Source: Chloroflexia bacterium
Lineage (GTDB): Bacteria; Chloroflexota; Chloroflexia; Thermobaculales; Thermobaculaceae
NCBI GenBank assembly: GCA_013695265.1
Contig: JACDAU010000536.1
Coordinates: 1 to 22,521 of the forward strand
DNA length: 22,521 nt
Direction of reading: 5' to 3'
The notes beneath the pieces are model-generated. The model saw nothing but the letters and a program-made list of their open reading frames with translations, ran no database searches and had not been told where the DNA came from. This document shows, one piece after another, positions 15,364 through 22,521 of this stretch (the first letter of the stretch is position 1; the number at the start of each line of letters is the position of its first letter). The position numbers were made by a program, and so were the translations under genes.

Positions 15364-15660
15364 CTACGCGGGCTGCGTTGCCTTCGCGAGTGCCCGCATC
15401 AGACGGCTCTTCCGTCGGGCGGCATTGTTGCGGTGAATGATCCCCTTCGAGGCTGCCGAGTCGAGCGCGCTGATCGCGGCCCGAATCTCCTGATTGGCTG
15501 TTGTTGTCTCGCCGGCGCCGATCGTTCGCCGTGCCTTTGTCACGAGGGTGCGCGCGCGGCTCTTCGCCGCCTGATTGCGTTCCCTGCGCTCCTCGGAGGT
15601 ACGGTGCCGCTTGTCGACTTTGTGCTTGTTCTCGGTTGTCCGCTGGTGTTGTCTGCTCAT
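15364..15660 (-). CDS. rpsT: 30S ribosomal protein S20
   Basis: This 98-residue, very basic helical protein binds 16S rRNA. K-R-H-R-T-S-E-E-R-R-E-R-N-Q-A-A-K-S at about 17-34 and A-S-K-G-I-I-H-R-N-N-A-A-R-R-K-S-R-L at about 69-86 are the S20 signatures. ATG 15660 is chosen because it gives the normal size. An upstream ATG/GTG extension would read [11 protein letters not shown], which is not S20-like and would cross the promoter. There is no Shine-Dalgarno: the bases before the ATG are a -10 box, so the mRNA is probably leaderless. It is divergent from lepA and convergent with holA. Confidence 0.96.
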   Translation of the reverse strand: MSRQHQRTTENKHKVDKRHRTSEERRERNQAAKSRARTLVTKARRTIGAGETTTANQEIRAAISALDSAASKGIIHRNNAARRKSRLMRALAKATQPA

Positions 15661-15666
15661 ACGGCG

Positions 15667-15696
15667 AGTATAGCAAAGCACCAGTGGTGGCGGCAA
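15667..15696 (-). promoter_or_regulatory. Extended -10 promoter of rpsT
   Basis: On the minus strand TGC-TATACT (15675-15667) is an extended -10, with TTGCCG (15696-15691) as a -35 at an 18-base spacing. The -10 ends 7 bases before position 15660, the A of the ATG, so transcription probably starts on or next to the start codon. Confidence 0.6.
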
Positions 15697-15697
15697 C

Positions 15698-15727
15698 TTG
15701 ACGCTCATGCCCACCACACGGTTAACT
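15698..15727 (+). promoter_or_regulatory. Possible lepA promoter
   Basis: TTGACG (15698-15703), an 18-base spacer and TTAACT (15722-15727) fit a weak sigma-70 promoter with a start near 15734. It lies one base from the rpsT -35 on the other strand. If real, the ATG at 15707 cannot be the lepA start. The -10 matches only three of six bases. Confidence 0.35.
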
Positions 15728-15763
15728 AGTGCCAGTTACCCGGTGCAAAGCGTAAGGACAGAC

Positions 15764-17581
15764 TTGCTTCAAGATCACATCCGCAATTTCTCGATAATCG
15801 CCCACATCGACCACGGAAAGTCGACGCTGGCCGACCGGCTCCTCCAGATGACGGGTACGGTCTCGGAGCGCGACATGAAGGAGCAACTCCTGGATTCCAT
15901 GGATCTGGAGCGAGAGAAGGGCATTACGATCAAGGCGCGCGCCGTACGCATGCAATACACCGCCAGCGACGCTGAAACATACGAGCTGAATCTTATCGAT
16001 ACACCGGGCCACGTCGACTTTTCCTACGAGGTCAGTCGGAGTCTCGCGGCGTGTGAGGGAGCGGTCCTCGTCGTGGACGCCACCCAGGGCATCCAGGCTC
16101 AAACGCTGGCGAACGTCTACCTCGCGCTTGGTTCGGACCTGGAGATCATCCCGGTCGTGAACAAGATCGACCTTCCCAGCGCAGATGTCGCGGCGGTATC
16201 TGGCGAAATTGAGCGAGTTGTCGGTTTGCCCGCCGAGGATATCATCCCGGCGTCAGCGAAGACTGGCGCGGGTGCCCGCGAGGTTCTTGAGGCGATCGTC
16301 CGACGAGTCCCGCCTCCGTCCGGCACGCCGGACGCTCCCCTGCGCGCGCTGATCTTCGACTCGCACTACGACCCGTATAAAGGGGTCATTGCGTACGTTC
16401 GGGTTGTGGATGGCCGGGTCCGCCGTGGCGACCGGCTGCGCATGCTTTCAAACAACAAGCTGACCGAGGCCGCCGAGCTGGGTTACTTCATCCCATCCCT
16501 CCGTTCCGCCGACGATCTCGGCACGGGCGAGGTCGGGTACATCGCCACGGGCCTGAAGGTCGTCGGGGATTGCCGGGTCGGGGACACCATTACGCTTGAG
16601 CGCGGCGGCTCTGAAGAACCACTCCAGGGCTATCAGCCGGTGAAACCGATGGTGTTCGCTGGTATCTTTCCGGTCAACGGTGAGGACTATCCGGTGCTGC
16701 GCGACGCGCTGGAGAAGTTGACGCTCAACGATGCGTCGCTCACGTACGAGCCGGAAACGAGCGGCGCGCTCGGATTTGGGTTTCGCGCGGGGTTTCTCGG
16801 TTTGTTGCACATGGAGATCGTGCAGGAACGACTGGAGCGTGAGTACGACCTCGACCTGCTGACCACCGCGCCCAGCGTGGAGTACCAAGTCGAGACGACG
16901 GACGGGAAGACGGCCGCGGTGCATAACCCGACGGATATGCCGACGCCGCAGCGGACCCGGCGCGTGCTCGAGCCCTGGATGCAGATCTCCGTCGTTGCCC
17001 CCTCGAACCACATCGGCACCGTGATGGAGCTCGTGTCCAAGCGGCGGGGCGAGTTCTCGAAGATGGAGTACCTGGACGAAAGCCGGGTCCTCCTGACGTA
17101 TGACATTCCACTCAGCGAGATCGTCTCGGATTTCTACGACCAGCTCAAGTCGCGGACGCAGGGCTATGCGTCGCTTGACTACAGTTTCGGGGAGTATCGA
17201 TCCGCTGATTTGGTGAAGCTGGACGTACTGGTCAACGCTCAGCCCGTGGATGCGCTCTCGCTCATCGTCCACCGTGATCAGGCGTATAACCGTGGGAAGG
17301 TGCTGGTCGAGCGGCTGCGTGAGTTGATCCCCCGGCAGATGTTTGAAATACCCGTTCAGGCGGCGATTGGACAGAAGGTCATCAGCAGAGAGACGATCCG
17401 TGCGATGCGAAAGAACGTCATCTCCAAGTGCTACGGCGGGGATATCACCCGTAAGCGCAAGCTCCTGGAAAAGCAGCGAGCCGGCAAAGCGCGGATGAAA
17501 ACGGTCGGTAACGTCCAGATTCCGCAAGAGGCGTTCATGGCCGTGCTCCGGCTGGACGGCGAGGAGGACGGTCGTGGATGA
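15764..17581 (+). CDS. lepA: Elongation factor 4 (LepA), ribosomal back-translocase GTPase
   Basis: With TTG 15764 the protein has 605 residues, close to the usual 600. The GTPase domain shows A-H-I-D-H-G-K-S-T at 13-21, [12 protein letters not shown] and S-A-K. EF-G-like domains II, III and V follow, and the LepA-specific C-terminal domain contains [13 protein letters not shown] and [11 protein letters not shown] prefer TTG 15764 because TAAGGA (15753-15758) lies 5 bases upstream and the frame begins directly at [12 protein letters not shown]. The upstream codons from ATG 15707 are rich in rare TTA, ACT, AGT and AGG. GTG 15743 is another option. It overlaps the next gene by 4 bp. Confidence 0.96.
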   Translation: MLQDHIRNFSIIAHIDHGKSTLADRLLQMTGTVSERDMKEQLLDSMDLEREKGITIKARAVRMQYTASDAETYELNLIDTPGHVDFSYEVSRSLAACEGAVLVVDATQGIQAQTLANVYLALGSDLEIIPVVNKIDLPSADVAAVSGEIERVVGLPAEDIIPASAKTGAGAREVLEAIVRRVPPPSGTPDAPLRALIFDSHYDPYKGVIAYVRVVDGRVRRGDRLRMLSNNKLTEAAELGYFIPSLRSADDLGTGEVGYIATGLKVVGDCRVGDTITLERGGSEEPLQGYQPVKPMVFAGIFPVNGEDYPVLRDALEKLTLNDASLTYEPETSGALGFGFRAGFLGLLHMEIVQERLEREYDLDLLTTAPSVEYQVETTDGKTAAVHNPTDMPTPQRTRRVLEPWMQISVVAPSNHIGTVMELVSKRRGEFSKMEYLDESRVLLTYDIPLSEIVSDFYDQLKSRTQGYASLDYSFGEYRSADLVKLDVLVNAQPVDALSLIVHRDQAYNRGKVLVERLRELIPRQMFEIPVQAAIGQKVISRETIRAMRKNVISKCYGGDITRKRKLLEKQRAGKARMKTVGNVQIPQEAFMAVLRLDGEEDGRG

Positions 17582-19089
17582 GTGATGTCAACGAACCGCG
17601 CCTCACCGTTATCGGGCTCGGGCCCGGCGACCCCTCGCTCCTCACCGTGGGCGCAAGCCAGAAGCTGGCTTCAGCAGCGGCAGTATACCTGCGGACCACT
17701 CGACACCCAACGGTGCAGGCGTTGGCGCTCGGCGAGCGGCAGCACAGCTTCGATCACCTCTACAACACCCTGCCAACCGTGGACGAAGTTTACGAGCAGA
17801 TCGCCGCCACACTCGTGCAAACTGCGCTTGACGACCCATCCCATGAGGTGGTATATGCCGTACCCGGCAGCCCAGCAACCGGGGAACACTCCGTCCTCCT
17901 CCTGCGCGAGCGTGCGCGTGAGGCTGGAGTCGTGCTTTCAATCTTCCCCGGTGTTTCCGCTCTGGAGGCGGCGTTTGTCGAACTCGGCATCGACCCCATC
18001 GGCGATGGCCTTCAGACCGTGGATGCGCCGGAGCTGGCATACTTGCTGGAGCAGCGCCCGAGTACGGTGTCACAGTTCATGAACCCGACGCTACCCATGC
18101 TCATTACGGGCATCTGGCAACACGGGCTTGCCGCGGCCGTGAAAGGCTTCCTGCTGGCGAACTACCCGCCAGCGTGGCCGGTGCAGCTAGTCCGCGCCGG
18201 TCTGGGTGAGCTGCCGTCCAGGGTGGCGCTGGAAGACCTCGACCGCGGAGCGCCTGTGGACCACCTGACCACGCTCTATGTCCCGCCGCTTCCGCTGGAT
18301 GAGCCAGGCACACACTTCTACCAGCTCACGCACATCGTCGCGAAACTGCGGGGGACGGGAGGCTGTCCGTGGGATCGCGAACAGACACACGACTCGATCA
18401 AGCGAAACATGCTTGAGGAGGCATATGAAGCGGTCGAGGCGCTCGATACAGGTGATCTGCGTGCCTTCGAGGAGGAGTTGGGTGACGTGCTGATGCAGGT
18501 CTGTCTGCAAAGCGAGATCGCGCACTCGGACAGCGACTTCGACATCGGTGATGTTGTGCGCGGTCTCTCTGCGAAGCTGGTTCGGCGGCACCCACACGTC
18601 TTCGGCGATCTGGAGGCGCACACCGCATCGGACGTGCTCGCGAACTGGGCGAGGATCAAGAGCGAGGAGCGCATAGACCGTGGCGAGTCCCGCCCGTCGG
18701 CCCTCGATGGGGTTCCAACAGCGCTCCCTGCCCTCGCTCGAGCGCAGATGATCAGCAGCCGTGCGGCGAAAACTGGGTTCGACTGGCGCGACTCCGCCGA
18801 GGTATGGCAAAAGGTTCGCGAGGAGATCCGGGAGGTCGAGGAGGCACACCCCGACGATCGCCTGGAGGAGCTGGGCGATCTCTTCTTCGTGCTCGTGAAC
18901 TGGGCCCGCTTCCAAACCCTCGAGGCGGAAGAGGCGCTTCGACGCGCCACCCTGAAGTTCGAGCGCCGGTTTCGGGAACTGGAACAGCGAGTTCATGAAC
19001 GGGGCAAGTATATTCGGGACTTCTCACCAGAGGAACTCGATGGGATATGGGCCGCAGTGAAGGGGACAACCGCCCCAGCACACCGCTAG
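17578..19089 (+). CDS. mazG: Tetrapyrrole-methylase-like / MazG nucleotide pyrophosphohydrolase fusion (YabN type)
   Basis: The 503-residue protein joins two modules. Residues 8-235 are a SAM-dependent tetrapyrrole-methylase (CbiF/RsmI-like) fold, with [13 protein letters not shown] at 11-23, A-V-P-G-S-P near 94-99 and F-P-G-V-S near 123-127. Residues 245-500 are MazG, with G-G-C-P-W-D at 261-266, the metal site E280-E281-x-x-E284 with E300-x-x-D303, and a second, weaker MazG repeat around [13 protein letters not shown] near 430-445. MazG hydrolyses (d)NTPs to monophosphates and is thought to clean the nucleotide pool; the methylase partner's substrate is unknown. The fusion is a known YabN-type architecture. 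The ATGA overlap with lepA and the 15-bp gap to aspS indicate one operon. Confidence 0.93.
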   Translation: MSDVNEPRLTVIGLGPGDPSLLTVGASQKLASAAAVYLRTTRHPTVQALALGERQHSFDHLYNTLPTVDEVYEQIAATLVQTALDDPSHEVVYAVPGSPATGEHSVLLLRERAREAGVVLSIFPGVSALEAAFVELGIDPIGDGLQTVDAPELAYLLEQRPSTVSQFMNPTLPMLITGIWQHGLAAAVKGFLLANYPPAWPVQLVRAGLGELPSRVALEDLDRGAPVDHLTTLYVPPLPLDEPGTHFYQLTHIVAKLRGTGGCPWDREQTHDSIKRNMLEEAYEAVEALDTGDLRAFEEELGDVLMQVCLQSEIAHSDSDFDIGDVVRGLSAKLVRRHPHVFGDLEAHTASDVLANWARIKSEERIDRGESRPSALDGVPTALPALARAQMISSRAAKTGFDWRDSAEVWQKVREEIREVEEAHPDDRLEELGDLFFVLVNWARFQTLEAEEALRRATLKFERRFRELEQRVHERGKYIRDFSPEELDGIWAAVKGTTAPAHR

Positions 19090-19104
19090 AGACCTGGAGG
19101 GAAC

Positions 19105-20895
19105 GTGGGCAAAGAGGTGACGTGCGGTGAGCTAACACGTGCCGACGAGGGGCGCAGAGTCACGCTGCAAGGCTGGGTGAACAGCAGACGCGATCACGGT
19201 GGCGTCTTGTTTCTGGACATCCGCGATCGCTGGGGCAGAACGCAAACGGTGTTCAATCCCGAGAATATCAAGGCGTTCCGCATCGCGGATTCGACCCGAA
19301 GCGAGTGGGTGGTCGCAGTGACCGGCACGGTGCGCCTCCGTCCGGCAGGTACGGAAAACGCGAGAATGGCCACCGGTGAGATCGAGCTTGCCGCGGAGGC
19401 CCTGGAGGTGTTGAACGCCGCCGCGCCACTGCCGTTTGAGATCTCCGACGACTCGTTGCCCGATGAGTCCATTCGACTGAAGTACCGGTATCTCGATCTC
19501 CGTCGTCCGGGGATGCTCCGCAATATGGAGCTGCGCCACCGGACCGTGAAGTTCATCCGCGACTTCCTCTCCGAGCGGGACTTCCTTGAAATCGAGACAC
19601 CGATCCTGATGAAGAGCACACCGGAGGGCGCCCGCGATTACCTCGTGCCCAGCAGGGTACATGCAGCTGAGTTCTATGCGCTACCACAATCGCCGCAGCA
19701 ACTCAAACAATTGCTAATGGTCGCGGGCGTGGAGCGGTATTTCCAGATCGCCCGCTGTTTCCGCGACGAAGACTTGCGCGCCGACCGGCAGCCGGAGTTC
19801 ACGCAGCTCGACCTGGAGATGTCGTTCGTCAACCAGGAGGACGTACTCCGGCTCGCCGAAGACCTTTTCATCCAGTTGACCGAAACTGTAACGGCAAAGA
19901 CGATCCAGACCAAGCCCTTTCCCCGCCTCTCGTTTCAGGAGTCGATGGACCGGTATGGCACGGACAAGCCGGACATGCGCTTCGAGATGGAAATCCACGA
20001 TGTCACCTCGCTGGTGGCCCAGAGCGGGTTCAAGGTGTTCTCAAGCACCGCAAAGAGCGGCGGAACAATCCGGGGAATCAGCGTTCCGGGTGCATCCACG
20101 TTCACCCGCAAGCAGATTGACGAGCTTACCGCGATGGCGCAGAGCTTTGGGGCCAAGGGACTGGTATGGATCGCCGTGGAAAACACCGAGAAGGGCGGCG
20201 AGGGCTACCGTTCACCTGTTGCAAAGTTCCTGTCTTCCAAAGAACTTTCAGCGCTGACGGCAACGCTGGGCGCAGGCAATGGCGACCTCTTGCTCCTCGT
20301 GGCAGACCAGCGGCCCGTTGCTCTCGATGTGCTGGGTCGGCTACGGAGCCACCTGGGTGAGACACTTGACCTGACAGACACTGCGGTGTTGGCATACGCG
20401 TGGATTGTTGAGCCGCCGCTGTTCGAGTGGAACGCGGACGAGGATCGATGGGACGCCTCCCACCACCCATTCACAGCGCCCATTCCGGGCCAGGAGGAGC
20501 TGCTGCGTACCCGGCCGGAGGACGCAAAGGCCGAGGCGTACGACATCGTTTGTAACGGCTATGAGCTTGGGAGTGGAAGCATCCGCATCCATCGCCGCGA
20601 GGTGCAGGCAGACGTGTTCCGGCTTATGAACTATTCTGATGAGGAGATCGAGGCGCGGTTCGGACATCTGCTACGCGCGTTCGAGTACGGCGCACCTCCG
20701 CACGGGGGAATCGCACCGGGCATCGACCGCTGGATAATGTTGCTCGCTGGTGAGCCAAACATCCGTGAGGTGATCCCCTTCCCGAAGAATCAAACCGGAG
20801 TCGATCTCATGCTCGGTGCCCCAGCACGCGTAGACGAACGCCAGCTCCGGGATCTGCACCTGCTGGTCCGTCAACCGTCCAAGTCGCAAGAATAG
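19105..20895 (+). CDS. aspS: Aspartyl-tRNA synthetase, probably non-discriminating (AspRS/Asx)
   Basis: This bacterial-type 596-residue class IIb synthetase has an OB-fold anticodon domain (G-W-V-N-S-R-R-D-H-G-G at 23-33), the catalytic core with motif 1 near 140-167, motif 2 R-C-F-R-D-E-D-L-R-A-D at 217-227 with Q-P-E-F-T-Q-L-D, and the inserted GAD domain around 290-420. Motif 3 is G-I-A-P-G-I-D-R-W-I-M-L-L near the end. His31 and Gly82 are the residues associated with relaxed tRNA(Asp)/tRNA(Asn) recognition; Leu31 marks discriminating enzymes. It is therefore expected to feed GatCAB, which lies outside the window. GTG 19105 follows GGAGG (19096-19100) at a 4-base spacing, so the start is well supported. 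Confidence 0.96.
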   Translation: MGKEVTCGELTRADEGRRVTLQGWVNSRRDHGGVLFLDIRDRWGRTQTVFNPENIKAFRIADSTRSEWVVAVTGTVRLRPAGTENARMATGEIELAAEALEVLNAAAPLPFEISDDSLPDESIRLKYRYLDLRRPGMLRNMELRHRTVKFIRDFLSERDFLEIETPILMKSTPEGARDYLVPSRVHAAEFYALPQSPQQLKQLLMVAGVERYFQIARCFRDEDLRADRQPEFTQLDLEMSFVNQEDVLRLAEDLFIQLTETVTAKTIQTKPFPRLSFQESMDRYGTDKPDMRFEMEIHDVTSLVAQSGFKVFSSTAKSGGTIRGISVPGASTFTRKQIDELTAMAQSFGAKGLVWIAVENTEKGGEGYRSPVAKFLSSKELSALTATLGAGNGDLLLLVADQRPVALDVLGRLRSHLGETLDLTDTAVLAYAWIVEPPLFEWNADEDRWDASHHPFTAPIPGQEELLRTRPEDAKAEAYDIVCNGYELGSGSIRIHRREVQADVFRLMNYSDEEIEARFGHLLRAFEYGAPPHGGIAPGIDRWIMLLAGEPNIREVIPFPKNQTGVDLMLGAPARVDERQLRDLHLLVRQPSKSQE

Positions 20896-20941
20896 CGCTA
20901 ATCGCCAGCGCCCAATAGGTCAGGCCAATATCCTCCCGGCG

Positions 20942-22423
20942 CTATGAGAACGAGCGCAGCGCGACTCGAGCGGCGTCAGCGTCGCTCCAGGGCAGCGAGC
21001 GATCAGCGAGCTCGATGGATGTTTCGTGTCCCTTGCCGGCAAGCAAGACTATGTCGCCTGCCTCAGATCGCTCAAACGCCGCGTGAATCGCCTCCTGGCG
21101 GTCGGATACGAGGGCGAAGTCTCTGCACTCCAGCCCGCCCTCCCGCTCGGCGCCCGCCGCGATCTCGCGCAGTATCGCGAGCTCATCCTCGCCGCGCGGG
21201 TCTTCATTTGTCAAAATCGTGTAGTCGGCCCAGGCCTGGGCGACCGCGCCCATCGCCGGTCGCTTCGCACGGTCGCGCTCACCCGCGCTGCCGAACACGA
21301 CGATCAGCTTCCCGCTCGTTGCGGGCCGAAGAGTTCGTAAGGCTTTCTCCAGAGCGTCGGCAGTATGCGCGTAATCGACGACGACGCCGAAGGGCTGCCC
21401 CACATCGATGCGCTGCATCCGTCCAGGAACGCCTGTGAAGCCCTCCAGCGCTCGCAGGACAGACGCGAGAGGTATCCCCTTCCAGATGCCCACGCAGGCC
21501 GCCGCGAGCGCGTTGTAGACATTGTACGCTCCCAGCAGGGGAAGCAGCACCTCTTCGCGAGCCTGCTGATGCCGAACCTTGAAACGGATGCCCTCAGGTG
21601 TCTGGCGTATATCCTCGGCTACCACATCGGCGTGCCGGTACGTGCCATACGTCAGCGTCGGGCCTGCGGTCGCGCGCAGAAACAGGTCGGCGCTGGGATC
21701 GTCGGCATTCACGACGCCCACCCGCTCAACGCCCTTGTCGTAGCTCCTGCCCAGCATCGTAAAAAGGCGTGCCTTGTCCAGCCGATACTGCTCGACTGTC
21801 CCGTGCAGTTCCAGATGCTCACTCGTGACGTTCGTCATTACCGCAACGTCGTACGCAACGTCGTTCAGGCGGGATAGCCGCAGCCCGTGCGATGAGCTCT
21901 CGACCACGGCGTGCGTATTACCTGCGTCGACCATCTCGCGCAAGCGGCGGTGTAACTCCGGCGGTTGAGGCGTGGTTGTCCGATCAGGGTTTGATAGCCG
22001 CCGCCGCCCGATCTTCAGATCGACCGTGCTGACGTATCCGGTGGAGTGACCACCTCCTTCCAGCACAGCCGCCGTGAGGAACGTCGTCGTTGTTTTGCCG
22101 TCCGTGCCGGTAATGCCCACAACGCGCAGCTCGCGGCTTGGGTTATTCCAGTACGTCGCGGCGAGCCGGCTCAGCGCCGTGCGCGCGTCGCGCACGCGCA
22201 CCAGCGGGACGATACTGTCCACGTGGTCGGAAGACTGAGTCACGATCGCGGCGGCGCCCAAACGCACAGCATCCCTCACAAAGCGAGCGCCGTCGACGTG
22301 ATTTCCGGGCAAGGCGACGAAGATTTCTCCCGGCTGAAGACGCCGTGTATCCGCGTTTACGCCAGTAACCGGTTTCTCTGGCAGTGGATCCGGAAACGAG
22401 GCTTCATCGAGCGCGGCAACCAA
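20942..22423 (-). CDS. murE: UDP-N-acetylmuramoyl-tripeptide synthetase
   Basis: MurE adds the third, usually diamino, amino acid to UDP-MurNAc-L-Ala-D-Glu in the cytosol. In 493 residues the three Mur-ligase domains are complete: G-V-N-A-D-T-R-R near 21-28, the P-loop G-I-T-G-T-D-G-K-T-T-T at 103-113, T-T-P at 150-152, E-S-S-S-H-G-L at 175-181, the probable carbamylated Lys217 in Y-R-L-D-K-A-R-L-F, D-Y-A-H-T-A-D at 350-356 and G-S-A-G-E-R-D near 378-384. The specificity motif reads N-E-D-P-R-G-E-D (406-413), not the D-N-P-R of meso-DAP enzymes, so Orn or Lys is possible. TTG 22423 is the first standard start, but AAGGAG (22456-22461) sits 8 bases from an in-frame CTG at 22447, which would add eight residues. 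Confidence 0.95.
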   Translation of the reverse strand: MVAALDEASFPDPLPEKPVTGVNADTRRLQPGEIFVALPGNHVDGARFVRDAVRLGAAAIVTQSSDHVDSIVPLVRVRDARTALSRLAATYWNNPSRELRVVGITGTDGKTTTTFLTAAVLEGGGHSTGYVSTVDLKIGRRRLSNPDRTTTPQPPELHRRLREMVDAGNTHAVVESSSHGLRLSRLNDVAYDVAVMTNVTSEHLELHGTVEQYRLDKARLFTMLGRSYDKGVERVGVVNADDPSADLFLRATAGPTLTYGTYRHADVVAEDIRQTPEGIRFKVRHQQAREEVLLPLLGAYNVYNALAAACVGIWKGIPLASVLRALEGFTGVPGRMQRIDVGQPFGVVVDYAHTADALEKALRTLRPATSGKLIVVFGSAGERDRAKRPAMGAVAQAWADYTILTNEDPRGEDELAILREIAAGAEREGGLECRDFALVSDRQEAIHAAFERSEAGDIVLLAGKGHETSIELADRSLPWSDADAARVALRSFS

Positions 22424-22449
22424 TGATCGCAGTCCGGGCGGGCTCAGAA

Positions 22450-22521
22450 CTACAACTCCTTGCTCTTACGAAGGCGGGACCAGAGCAGGTAGAGCGGTCG
22501 GTTATACGGATAGTCATAGGC
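22450..22521 (-). CDS. C-terminal end of an unidentified gene upstream of murE (partial)
   Basis: The minus strand is open from the window edge to a TAG at 22450-22452, giving 23 residues that end R-P-L-Y-L-L-W-S-R-L-R-K-S-K-E-L. The tail is short, basic and aromatic. The codon pattern and the Shine-Dalgarno for murE at its end support a real coding end, probably in one operon with murE. It is too short to name; a cell-wall gene of the dcw cluster would be a reasonable guess but is not shown by the sequence. Confidence 0.5.
   Translation of the reverse strand, partial: AYDYPYNRPLYLLWSRLRKSKEL
22456..22461 (-). promoter_or_regulatory. Ribosome-binding site AAGGAG upstream of murE
   Basis: AAGGAG lies inside the last codons of the preceding gene, 8 bases before an in-frame CTG (22447-22445). 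It is 32 bases from the TTG at 22423. The spacing favours a CTG start coupled to the upstream stop (22450-22452). Confidence 0.45.

Noticed and set aside
16448..17527. 360-codon minus-strand open frame inside lepA
   Set aside because: It is a shadow of the conserved lepA reading frame. The product has no recognisable motif.
20893..20943. Bidirectional terminator between aspS and murE (TAGCGCTA and AGCGCC...GGCGCT)
   Set aside because: Stems are short or have a 25-base loop, overlap both stop codons and lack T tracts.
1..22521. Mobile elements, CRISPR arrays or defence genes
   Set aside because: No spaced direct repeats, transposase, integrase, toxin-antitoxin or nuclease cassettes were seen. 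All large frames are housekeeping or membrane proteins.

Overview
This is a GC-rich bacterial chromosomal window of mostly housekeeping genes. The two large proteins of the DUF2298 / Chlor_Arch_YYY membrane family (conserved NYYYFG motif), a family known mainly from Chloroflexota and some archaea, point to the phylum Chloroflexota. A Thermomicrobia/Sphaerobacter-like lineage is plausible but not proven by the sequence. I see no insertion sequence, integrase, prophage or CRISPR array.

Layout. 1-1864 (+): end of an AEC-family transporter, then pgeF (ylmD-like) and a YggS-family PLP protein (ylmE-like), tightly coupled. 1853-3867 (-): parAB, with an extra domain fused to the ParB C-terminus. 3868-4793: divergent control region and a YycJ-like metallo-beta-lactamase-fold hydrolase that seems to lack a standard start codon. 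4833-5783 (-): fmt. 5810-12344 (+): two overlapping giant membrane-protein genes, a GT39-like/DUF2298 fusion of 1433 aa and a stand-alone DUF2298 protein of 746 aa. These are the least understood genes here. 12589-13527 (-): a TerC-family membrane protein behind a well-preserved yybP-ykoY (Mn2+) riboswitch. 13909-14057 (+): tRNA-Pro(UGG) and tRNA-Gly(UCC) with promoter and terminator. 14153-14356 (+): a rod-like structured RNA that I interpret as 6S RNA. 14374-15360 (+): holA. 15364-15660 (-): rpsT. 15764-20895 (+): lepA, a tetrapyrrole-methylase/MazG fusion gene and aspS, in one tight cluster. 20942-22423 (-): murE, preceded by the last 23 codons of an unidentified gene.

How the genes fit together. 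Most serve translation (fmt, rpsT, lepA, aspS, two tRNAs), chromosome replication and segregation (holA, parAB) and cell-envelope synthesis (pgeF, murE, probably the DUF2298 pair). The AspRS carries the residues of a non-discriminating enzyme, so the organism probably makes Asn-tRNA by the amidotransferase route.

Regulation. Five transcription units share an extended -10 promoter pattern (TGnTAnnnT): parA, the DUF2298 fusion gene, the tRNA pair, the 6S-like RNA and rpsT. In rpsT, and nearly so in the fusion gene, the predicted transcript starts at or within a few bases of the ATG, which suggests leaderless mRNAs. Two genes (the YycJ-like hydrolase and murE) have strong Shine-Dalgarno sequences spaced for AUC/ACG and CUG codons rather than AUG/GUG/UUG.
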